NCBI GenBank assembly: GCA_964441765.1
Contig: CAYTVI010000073.1
Coordinates: forward strand, 1-9,760
Reading direction: 5' to 3'
Source of the DNA: Sulfurospirillum sp964441765
GTDB taxonomy: Bacteria > Campylobacterota > Campylobacteria > Campylobacterales > Sulfurospirillaceae
DNA: 9,760 bases
Positions 1 through 5,657 of the stretch are shown here, piece by piece. The translations under genes were made by a program, and so were the position numbers. The notes beneath the pieces are model-generated. The model was not told where the DNA came from. It worked only from the letters and a program-made list of their open reading frames with translations, and made no database searches. Every line of letters begins with the position of its first letter. Position 1 is the stretch's first letter.

Positions 1-243
1 CTCAAATACGATAGAGAGAAAAAAGAGGGCGCACCCAAAGTGGTTGCTAAAGGTGCGGGTGAAGTTGCCAATAACATCATCAAGCTTGCTCAAGAACACG
101 ATATTTTTATTAAAAAAGATGCTGACTTGGTGGAATTGCTCTCAAAAATAGAGCTTAACAAAGAAATCCCACCGATGCTCTACAAAGCCGTAGCAGAAGT
201 GTTTAGTTTTATCTATAAAATAACAAATGACAAACGAAGTTAG
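1..243 (+). CDS. FlhB-like small protein (EscU/YscU/HrcU family export-switch domain), 3' part
   Basis: The reading frame is open from base 1 and ends at TAG 241-243, so the 5' end lies outside the window; the GTG at 40 is internal, not the start. The visible 80 residues match the C-terminal cytoplasmic domain of FlhB, the substrate-specificity switch of the flagellar type III export gate: LKYDRE near the start, VVAKGAGEVA, and the ending EIPPMLYKAVAEVFSFIY. In full-length FlhB this stretch directly follows the NPTH self-cleavage loop. The sequence DLVELLSKIELNKEIPP, where full-length FlhB normally has PPLARALY, points instead to the free-standing short paralogue called FlhB2 in Helicobacter, which lacks the membrane part. 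Its stop codon overlaps the stop of the converging gene by 4 bases. The family call is firm; short paralogue versus tail of full-length flhB is inference until the upstream sequence is seen. Confidence 0.85.
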   Translation, partial: LKYDREKKEGAPKVVAKGAGEVANNIIKLAQEHDIFIKKDADLVELLSKIELNKEIPPMLYKAVAEVFSFIYKITNDKRS

Positions 244-1031
244 TGAATGCCACGCAGTTTTAAACTGAGTAAGCCTGCGTATTCGTGTAAAGCGATATAA
301 CTTTTCTCAAACGCCCAAATATTAGGAAGTAAATCCCAACCGTTCTTTTCTTTGGTGCTGATTTTAAATGCTGTTGCCGTAGGAACGACGTTAAAGCCAA
401 AGTGTTCGTAAAGTTTGATAGAACGGCGCATATGATAGGCGGAGGTGACCAGATAAATGGTAGGTTTTTCAATCCCCACTTCTAAAAAAAGTGCTTTGCT
501 CAGCTTTGCATTTTCAAAAGTATCTAAACTTTTATCTTCGACATGGAGTGAAAATGTTTTTACATGTAAAGGAAGATGTGTGGGAATTTCAAGGTTTAAA
601 AATGTTCTTAGTGCCTCAGTGCTTTCTAAAAATGCATCACTTTCCGAATACCCTTGCTCTATGCCAGCACCACTAAAAAGCACAGGCAGGTTATGTGATT
701 TGGCAACCATAATGCCCCACATAGCACGTTTATAGGCTTCATCACTCAGTGGAAGATTGGCAGAGCCTTTTATATGGCCTCCCCCTAAAATAACTACAGC
801 GTTAGCTTCATCATTTACATGCAAAGATGTGTTATAGGGTTTTTCAAGCGGAGAAAGAAGTGCATCCGCAACATAACTCGTGCAAAGCGCATAAAAAAAG
901 AGTGTTCCACAGAGAAAAAAGAGTCGAAACTTTTTGACATAAAAAGAGGCAAGAAGAAGCAAGACGATGAACATACCCGGTGGTAAGACCGAGTATGTGA
1001 AGATTTTTGAAAGAATATAAACAGTGCTCAT
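240..1031 (-). CDS. YdcF/ElyC-like membrane protein (DUF218 family)
   Basis: 263 residues with two hydrophobic N-terminal segments (about 12-30 and 35-57) followed by a DUF218 domain: AVVILGGG at 78-85, LFSGAGIEQG near 118-127, SLDTFENA at 168-175 and LVTSAYHMRRS at 194-204, ending in the family's typical helix (WAFEKSYIALHEYAGLL, 239-255). The domain should lie outside the inner membrane. E. coli ElyC (YcbC) has the same layout and affects peptidoglycan synthesis at the undecaprenyl-phosphate step; whether this protein does the same is inference, and SanA- or YdcF-like roles are alternatives. The ATG at 1031 overlaps the purM stop as TAATG, which suggests translation by re-initiation after purM. 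The 3' end overlaps the converging FlhB-like gene by 4 bases. It carries one exact (559) and one near copy (814) of the TTTACATGTAAA palindrome. Confidence 0.87.
   Translation of the reverse strand: MSTVYILSKIFTYSVLPPGMFIVLLLLASFYVKKFRLFFLCGTLFFYALCTSYVADALLSPLEKPYNTSLHVNDEANAVVILGGGHIKGSANLPLSDEAYKRAMWGIMVAKSHNLPVLFSGAGIEQGYSESDAFLESTEALRTFLNLEIPTHLPLHVKTFSLHVEDKSLDTFENAKLSKALFLEVGIEKPTIYLVTSAYHMRRSIKLYEHFGFNVVPTATAFKISTKEKNGWDLLPNIWAFEKSYIALHEYAGLLSLKLRGIH
559..570. repeat. TTTACATGTAAA palindrome, exact copy 1
   Basis: A perfect 12-bp palindrome inside the YdcF-like gene. On the coding (minus) strand it spells part of codons 154-158, giving Leu-His-Val-Lys. The same 12-mer recurs exactly at 5985, 7788 and 9644. 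Confidence 0.85.
814..825. repeat. TTTACATGTAAA palindrome, one-mismatch copy
   Basis: TTTACATGCAAA, one base off the palindrome, inside the same YdcF-like gene. On the coding strand it again reads Leu-His-Val in the same frame as the copy at 559. Confidence 0.5.
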
Positions 1032-2026
1032 TAAAGCATGACAGCACTACGCTCGCCCTCTACGAGCTCACCGATAACGTAGCCATCACTATGTGCAAGA
1101 ACCGCATCGACATTTTCAGGGCTGACCACTAAAATCATCCCTACACCCATGTTGAAGGTGCGGTGCATTTCACTCTCTTCAACGTATTGGCTCATAAAAT
1201 CAAAAACTGGCAAGGTTTTAATCTTAGACTTGTAAACCTGTGCTTTCAATCCCTCAGGAAGCACACGTGGCAAGTTTTCGACAATACCACCACCTGTGAT
1301 GTGCGCAAGCGCGTTAATGTGTGATTTTAATGCTTTAAAGAGCTTGACATAAATACGTGTTGGGGTTAGAAGGGTTTCGATAAGAGGTTTGCCATTGAAC
1401 TCTGTTTCAAACGTGTAACCAAGCTTGTCAAAGAAGAGTTTACGAACGAGTGAGAAGCCGTTTGAATGAACGCCTGAGCTTGGAAGTGCTATGAGAATAT
1501 CTCCCGCTTTGACATGAGGAAGTCGGTTCATCTCATTTTTTTCAGCAATGCCCACCGCAAAACCTGCAAGGTCAAAATCTTTTCCATGATACATACCAGG
1601 CATTTCAGCCGTTTCACCACCAATGAGTGAACACTCTGCCTCTTTACAGCCCTCCGCAATACCTTTGACGATATTGACAGCGGCGTCAATTTCAAGCTTA
1701 CTCATCGCATAATAGTCTAAGAAAAAGAGTGGTGTTCCGAAGTTACAAATCAAATCATTAGCACACATTGCCACCAAGTCAATACCGACAGTATCATAAA
1801 TACCCGAATCAATCGCCAGTTTGAGTTTTGTACCAACACCATCGGTTGCACCCAAAATGACAGGTTTTTTGTAACCCTCTGGCAGCTCGTAAGCGCCCGC
1901 AAAAGAGCCAATGCCTCCGACAACGTTTTTATCGAATGTGGATTTGACAAGAGGTTTGATATTCTCAACAAATTGGTTACCTGCGTCGATATCAACGCCG
2001 GCATCTTTATAACTGACCGTACTCAT
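1031..2026 (-). CDS. purM: phosphoribosylformylglycinamidine cyclo-ligase (AIR synthase)
   Basis: 331 residues, the normal PurM length. The enzyme closes the imidazole ring of FGAM using ATP to give AIR, the fifth step of purine synthesis, in the cytoplasm. Family landmarks are in order: SYKDAGVDIDAGN at 5-17, GATDGVGTKLK at 59-69 (ATP/substrate region), CANDLICNFGTPLFFLDY at 88-105, SLIGGETAEMPGMY at 133-146, then SSGVHSNGFSLVRK and HITGGGIVENLPRVLP in the C-terminal half. The ATG at 2026 fits the known N-terminus; AAAGG lies about ten bases upstream. It is the first gene of a two-gene unit, its TAA overlapping the ATG of the YdcF-like gene. It is divergent from coaE, with 87 bases between the two starts and a probable promoter at 2055-2063. 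Nothing in it looks broken. Confidence 0.98.
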   Translation of the reverse strand: MSTVSYKDAGVDIDAGNQFVENIKPLVKSTFDKNVVGGIGSFAGAYELPEGYKKPVILGATDGVGTKLKLAIDSGIYDTVGIDLVAMCANDLICNFGTPLFFLDYYAMSKLEIDAAVNIVKGIAEGCKEAECSLIGGETAEMPGMYHGKDFDLAGFAVGIAEKNEMNRLPHVKAGDILIALPSSGVHSNGFSLVRKLFFDKLGYTFETEFNGKPLIETLLTPTRIYVKLFKALKSHINALAHITGGGIVENLPRVLPEGLKAQVYKSKIKTLPVFDFMSQYVEESEMHRTFNMGVGMILVVSPENVDAVLAHSDGYVIGELVEGERSAVML

Positions 2027-2054
2027 GGATGTGCCTTTAGGGAATAATAGATGG

Positions 2055-2063
2055 ATTTTAACA
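2055..2063 (-). promoter_or_regulatory. purM promoter, extended -10
   Basis: On the minus strand TGTTAAAAT gives TG-N-TAAAAT, an extended -10. Transcription would start near 2048, leaving a leader of about 22 bases with AAAGG before the purM ATG. No -35 box is evident, as is common in Campylobacterota. The start site is inferred. Confidence 0.55.
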
Positions 2064-2069
2064 AACTTA

Positions 2070-2078
2070 TGTTAAAAT
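2070..2078 (+). promoter_or_regulatory. coaE-dapF-glucosaminidase promoter, extended -10
   Basis: TGTTAAAAT on the plus strand, a mirror of the purM element. The expected start is near 2085, about 29 bases before the coaE ATG. The -35 zone of this promoter would overlap the -10 of the purM promoter, so the two could compete for polymerase. Confidence 0.55.
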
Positions 2079-2113
2079 CGCGATAAAAACAATGAAAAGG
2101 TATCTGGATTTTT

Positions 2114-2713
2114 ATGGCATATGAACACGCAATTGTGCTCACCGGTGGCATTGCAACAGGCAAAAGTACGGTTTCAAATATTCTCAAAACCCATGGTTTT
2201 GAAGTGATTGATGCTGATAGTATTGCCAAAGAAATTTTGCCTTTATATGTAAAAGAAGTACAAAATATTTTTGGTGATCGTGTTGTCAAAGAGGGTGCGA
2301 TAGACCGTAAAGCGTTAGGTGCGATTATTTTTAACGATAAGTCTGAGCGTGAAAAGCTAAACGCTTTTTTACATCCTTTGATTCGTGAAGAGATTTTTAA
2401 ACGCTCCCAAATGTTAGAAGAGAAGAAAAAGCCCTATATTATCGATATTCCGCTCTACTTTGAGAGCGATGGGTATCATTGTAAGGTGGTGGTTGTCGTT
2501 TATGCGCCAATTGAAGTGCAGCGAAAACGCCTTATGATACGTGAAAACTTTACCAAAGAAGAGGCACAAAAGCGGATTGATGCGCAAATCTCGATTGAAG
2601 AGAAAAAAGTGATGGCAGATTTTCTTATCAATAATTCGTTTGATCGAAAGTTTTTAGATGAAGAGATTGAAAAATTTATCAAATTTGTAAGAGGAAAATA
2701 TGCAGATAGCTAA
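2114..2713 (+). CDS. coaE: dephospho-CoA kinase
   Basis: 199 residues, standard for CoaE, which phosphorylates the ribose 3'-hydroxyl of dephospho-CoA with ATP in the last step of coenzyme A synthesis. A P-loop GGIATGKST is at 11-19, followed by VIDADSIA at 31-38 (the DAD acidic motif at the active site), LHP near 86-88, and DIPLYFES at 111-118, the family signature normally written DxPLLFE. The lid region RENFTKEEAQKRI follows at 143-155. The ATG at 2114 is chosen because the protein begins with the expected short leader to the P-loop strand; AAAAGG sits 13 bases upstream, slightly far, with TGGA nearer. The last 14 bases overlap dapF, marking an operon. It carries a one-mismatch copy of the repeated palindrome at 2242. 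Confidence 0.97.
   Translation: MAYEHAIVLTGGIATGKSTVSNILKTHGFEVIDADSIAKEILPLYVKEVQNIFGDRVVKEGAIDRKALGAIIFNDKSEREKLNAFLHPLIREEIFKRSQMLEEKKKPYIIDIPLYFESDGYHCKVVVVVYAPIEVQRKRLMIRENFTKEEAQKRIDAQISIEEKKVMADFLINNSFDRKFLDEEIEKFIKFVRGKYADS
2242..2253. repeat. TTTACATGTAAA palindrome, one-mismatch copy
   Basis: TTTATATGTAAA inside coaE, one base off the palindrome, encoding Leu-Tyr-Val-Lys (44-47). Confidence 0.4.
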
Positions 2714-3443
2714 GTACAACGCCAGTGGAAATGACTTTGTCATCTTTCACACCTTCAAAGAAGAGGACAGAAGTGCGTTGGCTAGAACATTGTGCGATAG
2801 GCAAAAAGGCATTGGGGCAGATGGGCTTATCGTCTTGCTTCCCCATGCAACTTATGATTTTGCTTGGCAGTTTTATAACAGTGATGGCTCAATGGCTTCC
2901 ATGTGTGGCAATGGTACACGCGCGTGTGCGCATTATGCATTTACAAACGGTCTAGCTCCTTCTTCTATGCGCTTTTTAACAGGTGCTGGTGTTATTCACT
3001 CAACGGTTGCAGATACCATCGTTGAGACAGAACTCACCTCCCCTATTACATTAAGCGAGCCTTTTGAAGAACATGGGCATACATGGTTTTTCTATGATAC
3101 GGGTGTGCCTCATTTGGTCTGTTTTGTCGATGATATTTCAACCTTTAACAAAAATACAGCGCGTGAAATGCGAAATGCTTATAATGCCAATGTCAATTAT
3201 GTTGCCTTACGTGAGAAAGTTTTACATGTAAGAACGTATGAGCGTGGTGTTGAAGATGAAACATTGGCGTGTGGAACGGGCATGGCAGCTTCTTTTTATG
3301 CGGCATATTGTCAAAAAATGGTTGAAAAGAGCGTTACCGTTTATCCGACAAGTAAAGAAGAGCTCTTTTTGCGCATCGAAAATGAACGACTTTTTTTCAA
3401 AGGCAAGGTAGAACAGGTCTTTGAAACGCAGTGGAAACGTTAA
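2700..3443 (+). CDS. dapF: diaminopimelate epimerase
   Basis: 247 residues. DapF converts LL- to meso-diaminopimelate without a cofactor, supplying both lysine and the peptidoglycan cross-linking residue. Both catalytic cysteines are visible: Cys69 in NSDGSMASMCGNGTR (60-74) and Cys191 in ETLACGTGMAAS (187-198). The N-terminal YNASGNDFV (6-14) and the IGADGL motif (38-43) also fit the family. At 247 residues it is slightly shorter than the roughly 270 of E. coli, usual for this bacterial group. The ATG at 2700 has an AGAGGA ribosome site just upstream and overlaps the coaE end by 14 bases, so expression is coupled to coaE. The next gene starts six bases after its stop, linking precursor synthesis to a wall hydrolase in one transcript. 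Confidence 0.98.
   Translation: MQIAKYNASGNDFVIFHTFKEEDRSALARTLCDRQKGIGADGLIVLLPHATYDFAWQFYNSDGSMASMCGNGTRACAHYAFTNGLAPSSMRFLTGAGVIHSTVADTIVETELTSPITLSEPFEEHGHTWFFYDTGVPHLVCFVDDISTFNKNTAREMRNAYNANVNYVALREKVLHVRTYERGVEDETLACGTGMAASFYAAYCQKMVEKSVTVYPTSKEELFLRIENERLFFKGKVEQVFETQWKR
3221..3232. repeat. TTTACATGTAAA palindrome, one-mismatch copy
   Basis: TTTACATGTAAG inside dapF; the central ten bases TTACATGTAA are an exact palindrome. It encodes Leu-His-Val-Arg (175-178). Confidence 0.5.
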
Positions 3444-3449
3444 ATAAAC

Positions 3450-4178
3450 GTGCAAAAATCCAAACTTCTTTTTATCGTTGCCCTCTTCTTTAGCCAAGCC
3501 CTCTTATACAGTGCTGGGCTTCCAAGTAGCTATTATCAGATGGATGACAATGCCAAGCAAAAAGAGGAGTTTATCCGATACATGAAAGGTTTGGTGGATA
3601 AAAGTAATGAAGAGATTCGTAAAGACAGAGAGTTTATTACAGGATTTTTTACCAAAGCCGTTCCTGATGCTTTTCGCGGGCTTAATCAACAAAATGTGGG
3701 TTATTTGATTGCATTGCGCAATAAGTACGGGGTCGAAAATCTCTTTGACCGTGATGAGTACTACAAGCGCATTGATGTCATTCCCGTATCTCTCGCAATC
3801 GCACAAGCGGCATTAGAGAGCGGTTGGGGAAAAAGTCGGTTTGCACGAGAAGCCAATAATCTTTTTGGACACTGGACTTACTCAGGTGTTGGATTGATGC
3901 CACAAAATAGAGCACCTGGTAAAACGCACATGATTCGTATTTTTAGCTCTTTACAAAAATCGGTTAATGGCTATATGCTCAATTTAAATACAAATATCGC
4001 GTATGAAGATTTTAGAAACAGACGCTTAAAAGCACGCAATGAAGGTAAAAACTATACAGGTATGGAAGCGGCTAAAACGATGATTCACTACTCTGAGCTA
4101 AAAGGAGAGTACATCAAAATGGTGCAAGAGATGATAGAACAAAATAACTTAGCGATTTACGATAGTAGGCAAAATTAG
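3450..4178 (+). CDS. Bax-type secreted glucosaminidase (peptidoglycan hydrolase)
   Basis: 242 residues starting with GTG. The first 23 residues form a signal peptide: MQKSK, a hydrophobic core (LLFIVALFFSQALLY) and a likely cut near SAG at 21-23, so the mature protein should be periplasmic. The body resembles E. coli Bax: RIDVIPVSLAIAQAALESGWG (107-127) with Glu123 as the expected catalytic acid, then KSRFAREANNLFGHW (128-142) and the downstream YMLNLNTNIAYEDFRNRR (175-192). This is the glucosaminidase domain that cleaves glycan strands of peptidoglycan; exact bond and substrate are not shown by the sequence. The GTG is chosen because it gives a complete signal peptide and lies six bases after dapF; no strong ribosome site is seen, so coupling to dapF is likely. 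The stop overlaps the prfA stop by four bases. Confidence 0.85.
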   Translation: MQKSKLLFIVALFFSQALLYSAGLPSSYYQMDDNAKQKEEFIRYMKGLVDKSNEEIRKDREFITGFFTKAVPDAFRGLNQQNVGYLIALRNKYGVENLFDRDEYYKRIDVIPVSLAIAQAALESGWGKSRFAREANNLFGHWTYSGVGLMPQNRAPGKTHMIRIFSSLQKSVNGYMLNLNTNIAYEDFRNRRLKARNEGKNYTGMEAAKTMIHYSELKGEYIKMVQEMIEQNNLAIYDSRQN

Positions 4179-4188
4179 AAATTTGCCT
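4167..4188. terminator. hairpin spanning two converging stop codons
   Basis: AGGCAAA (4167-4173) pairs exactly with TTTGCCT (4182-4188), leaving an eight-base loop that contains the TAG of the glucosaminidase gene and the TAA of prfA. There is no long T-run on either side, so it is a weak candidate for a bidirectional terminator or an mRNA 3'-end stabiliser. Confidence 0.35.
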
Positions 4189-5242
4189 CTTTCATGAGTT
4201 CTGCTTGGTAATGCGTGATAATAGGGTCAATCACTTCATCATACAATCCACCCTCCATAATCGCATCTAAACGATACAATGTTAATCCAATACGATGGTC
4301 TGTGATTCGGTTTTGTGGGTAATTGTAGGTACGAATACGCGCACTTCTATCGCCTGAGCCTACTTGCATTTTTCGTGCTTCACTCTCTTTCGCATTACGC
4401 TCTTGAAGTTCTAAATCATAGAGTTTGGCTTTGAGAATTTTCATCGCAGCATCTTTATTTTTATGTTGAGATTTTCCATCTTGGTTGACAACAACAAGAC
4501 CTGTCGGTAAGTGAGTAATTCGTACAGCACTATCGGTTGTGTTGACCGACTGACCACCGTTTCCACCTGAGCGCATAACATCGATTTTAAGATCATTAGC
4601 ATTAATCTCGATTTCCACATCATCCACTTCAGGCATAACGGCAACTGTTACCGCTGAAGTGTGTACACGACCTTGAGATTCTGTTAAAGGGACACGTTGA
4701 ACGCGGTGTACGCCACCTTCGTATTTAAGGCGAGAAAAAGCACCCTGCCCTTTAATTAAGGCAATAACTTCTTTATAGCCATTTAAAACACCTTCACTCA
4801 AAGAGACTACTTCCACTTTCCATCCACGATTTTCAGCATAACGAAGGTAGGATTTGAATAAATCTGCCGCAAAAATAGCCGCTTCATCGCCTCCTGTTCC
4901 TGCACGAATTTCTAAAAAGATATTACGTTCATCATTAGGATCCGTTGGAAGAAGGAGTAGCTTAATCTCCTCTTCGAGTTCACCCACGCGAGGCTCTAAA
5001 ATTTTAAGTTCATCTTTGGCTAAATCCCCTAGTTCATCATCATCGAGAAGTTGTTTGTTCTCATCGATTTGCTCTAAGGTTGAAAAATACTCCAATGTCT
5101 TATCTTTAATCGCTTCTAAGTTGGACTGTTCTTTTGAAAGTGCAGTCATTTTTTTAATGTCATTAGCGACATTAGGATCACTTAGAAGGTTTGTAAGCTC
5201 GTTGTAACGCTCAAGGAAAGGGAGTAATTTTTCTTTTAACAT
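4175..5242 (-). CDS. prfA: peptide chain release factor 1
   Basis: 355 residues, the standard length for RF1, which reads UAA and UAG in the ribosomal A site and triggers peptide release. The catalytic GGQ is at 229-231 in RSGGNGGQSVNTTDSAVRITH, and the family's EIRAGTGGDEAAIFA lies at 111-125. The stop-codon recognition tripeptide appears as Pro-Leu-Thr (185-187) in HRVQRVPLTESQGRVHTSA; E. coli RF1 has Pro-Ala-Thr here, and RF2 would have Ser-Pro-Phe, so RF1 is the right call. The ATG at 5242 gives the expected N-terminal helix. No Shine-Dalgarno sequence precedes it; the leader is a pyrimidine tract, which suggests coupling to rpsT 34 bases upstream. It converges on, and overlaps by four bases, the glucosaminidase gene. 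Confidence 0.98.
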   Translation of the reverse strand: MLKEKLLPFLERYNELTNLLSDPNVANDIKKMTALSKEQSNLEAIKDKTLEYFSTLEQIDENKQLLDDDELGDLAKDELKILEPRVGELEEEIKLLLLPTDPNDERNIFLEIRAGTGGDEAAIFAADLFKSYLRYAENRGWKVEVVSLSEGVLNGYKEVIALIKGQGAFSRLKYEGGVHRVQRVPLTESQGRVHTSAVTVAVMPEVDDVEIEINANDLKIDVMRSGGNGGQSVNTTDSAVRITHLPTGLVVVNQDGKSQHKNKDAAMKILKAKLYDLELQERNAKESEARKMQVGSGDRSARIRTYNYPQNRITDHRIGLTLYRLDAIMEGGLYDEVIDPIITHYQAELMKEANF

Positions 5243-5267
5243 GGGAGAAGACTAAAAGGAAGAGGAT

Positions 5268-5288
5268 GTTGCTGCATTATGCAGCAAC
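5268..5288 (-). promoter_or_regulatory. perfect hairpin at the rpsT stop codon, rpsT-prfA junction
   Basis: GTTGCTGCAT and ATGCAGCAAC are exact reverse complements around a single base. As RNA, an eight-pair stem GUUGCUGC/GCAGCAAC with a five-base loop can form, the loop holding the rpsT stop codon. In the minus direction it is followed by a pyrimidine-rich tract (5266-5243) rather than a clean U-run, so it could be an attenuator, a processing or stability element, or a weak terminator. Confidence 0.5.
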
Positions 5289-5552
5289 AGATCCGAGTGT
5301 ATTGACAAGTTGTGACAATCTACTTACACGACGTGCAGCTGTATTTTTTGTTAAAATACCTTTACCTGCATAAGAGTGGAAGTTTTTGTTGACATTTTTA
5401 AGTGCTACTTCTGCTGCTGCTTGATCGCCTGCTTCTACAGCTTCTCTTACAGCACGGGTTAGATTTTTGATTCTAGTTTTATAAAATCTATTTCTTTCAG
5501 TGCGCTTTTTCGTTTGTCTAATACGCTTTTCTGCTGACTTGTGATTTGCCAT
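5277..5552 (-). CDS. rpsT: 30S ribosomal protein S20
   Basis: 91 residues beginning MANHKSAEKRIRQ, the conserved S20 start, and rich in Lys and Arg as expected for a protein that binds the 5' domain of 16S rRNA. The later parts RAVREAVEAGD and GILTKNTAARRVSRL are also typical. An ATG at 5567 in the same frame would add five residues but is rejected: the ribosome site GAAAGG (5565-5560) overlaps that upstream ATG and sits seven bases before the ATG at 5552. The gene has its own promoter (TATAAT at 5592-5587) and is followed 34 bases later by prfA; the pair is likely co-transcribed, as in other Campylobacterota. S20 is autoregulated at translation in E. coli, but I see nothing that proves this here. 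Confidence 0.97.
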   Translation of the reverse strand: MANHKSAEKRIRQTKKRTERNRFYKTRIKNLTRAVREAVEAGDQAAAEVALKNVNKNFHSYAGKGILTKNTAARRVSRLSQLVNTLGSVAA

Positions 5553-5586
5553 AGATAAGCCTTTCATTTTTTAAATTTAGGCGTAG

Positions 5587-5592
5587 ATTATA
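5587..5592 (-). promoter_or_regulatory. rpsT promoter -10
   Basis: TATAAT on the minus strand in the AT-rich run ATTTATATATAATC, about 35 bases upstream of the rpsT start. The expected transcription start is near 5580. No clear -35 box is present. Confidence 0.55.
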
Positions 5593-5615
5593 TATAAATT
5601 AAGTTTAAATAGAAC

Positions 5616-5640
5616 TTATTTTAAGGGTGTTTTAAAATAA
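5616..5640. repeat. AT-only inverted repeat between the K+ channel gene and rpsT
   Basis: TTATTTTAA (5616-5624) and TTAAAATAA (5632-5640) are exact reverse complements around GGGTGTT. It lies 18 bases beyond the channel gene's stop and just upstream of the rpsT promoter. It could be a weak terminator or an operator; the all-AT stem is too weak to call a terminator with confidence. Confidence 0.4.
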
Positions 5641-5657
5641 AAAGGAGTCTATTTTGG

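Larger units (their letters stand above)
2054..2079. repeat. 10-bp perfect inverted repeat carrying back-to-back promoters
   Basis: The arms GATTTTAACA (2054-2063) and TGTTAAAATC (2070-2079) are exact reverse complements around the six-base spacer AACTTA. Each arm reads as an extended -10 element pointing outward. Confidence 0.8.

Noticed and set aside
255..267. Palindrome CAGTTTTAAACTG near the end of the YdcF-like gene
   Set aside because: It has six-base arms, occurs once and is within coding sequence; in AT-rich DNA this is not notable.
457..735. A 92-codon plus-strand frame opposite the YdcF-like gene
   Set aside because: It has no family features or ribosome site and lies wholly within a well-supported gene.
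4854..5207. A 117-codon, serine-rich open frame on the plus strand opposite prfA
   Set aside because: It is the antisense shadow of prfA: the serine runs mirror acidic and leucine codons of RF1, it has no ribosome site, and prfA is certain.
5553..5567. A longer S20 starting at the upstream ATG 5567
   Set aside because: The upstream ATG overlaps the GAAAGG ribosome site of the ATG at 5552, and S20 proteins begin MANHKSA.
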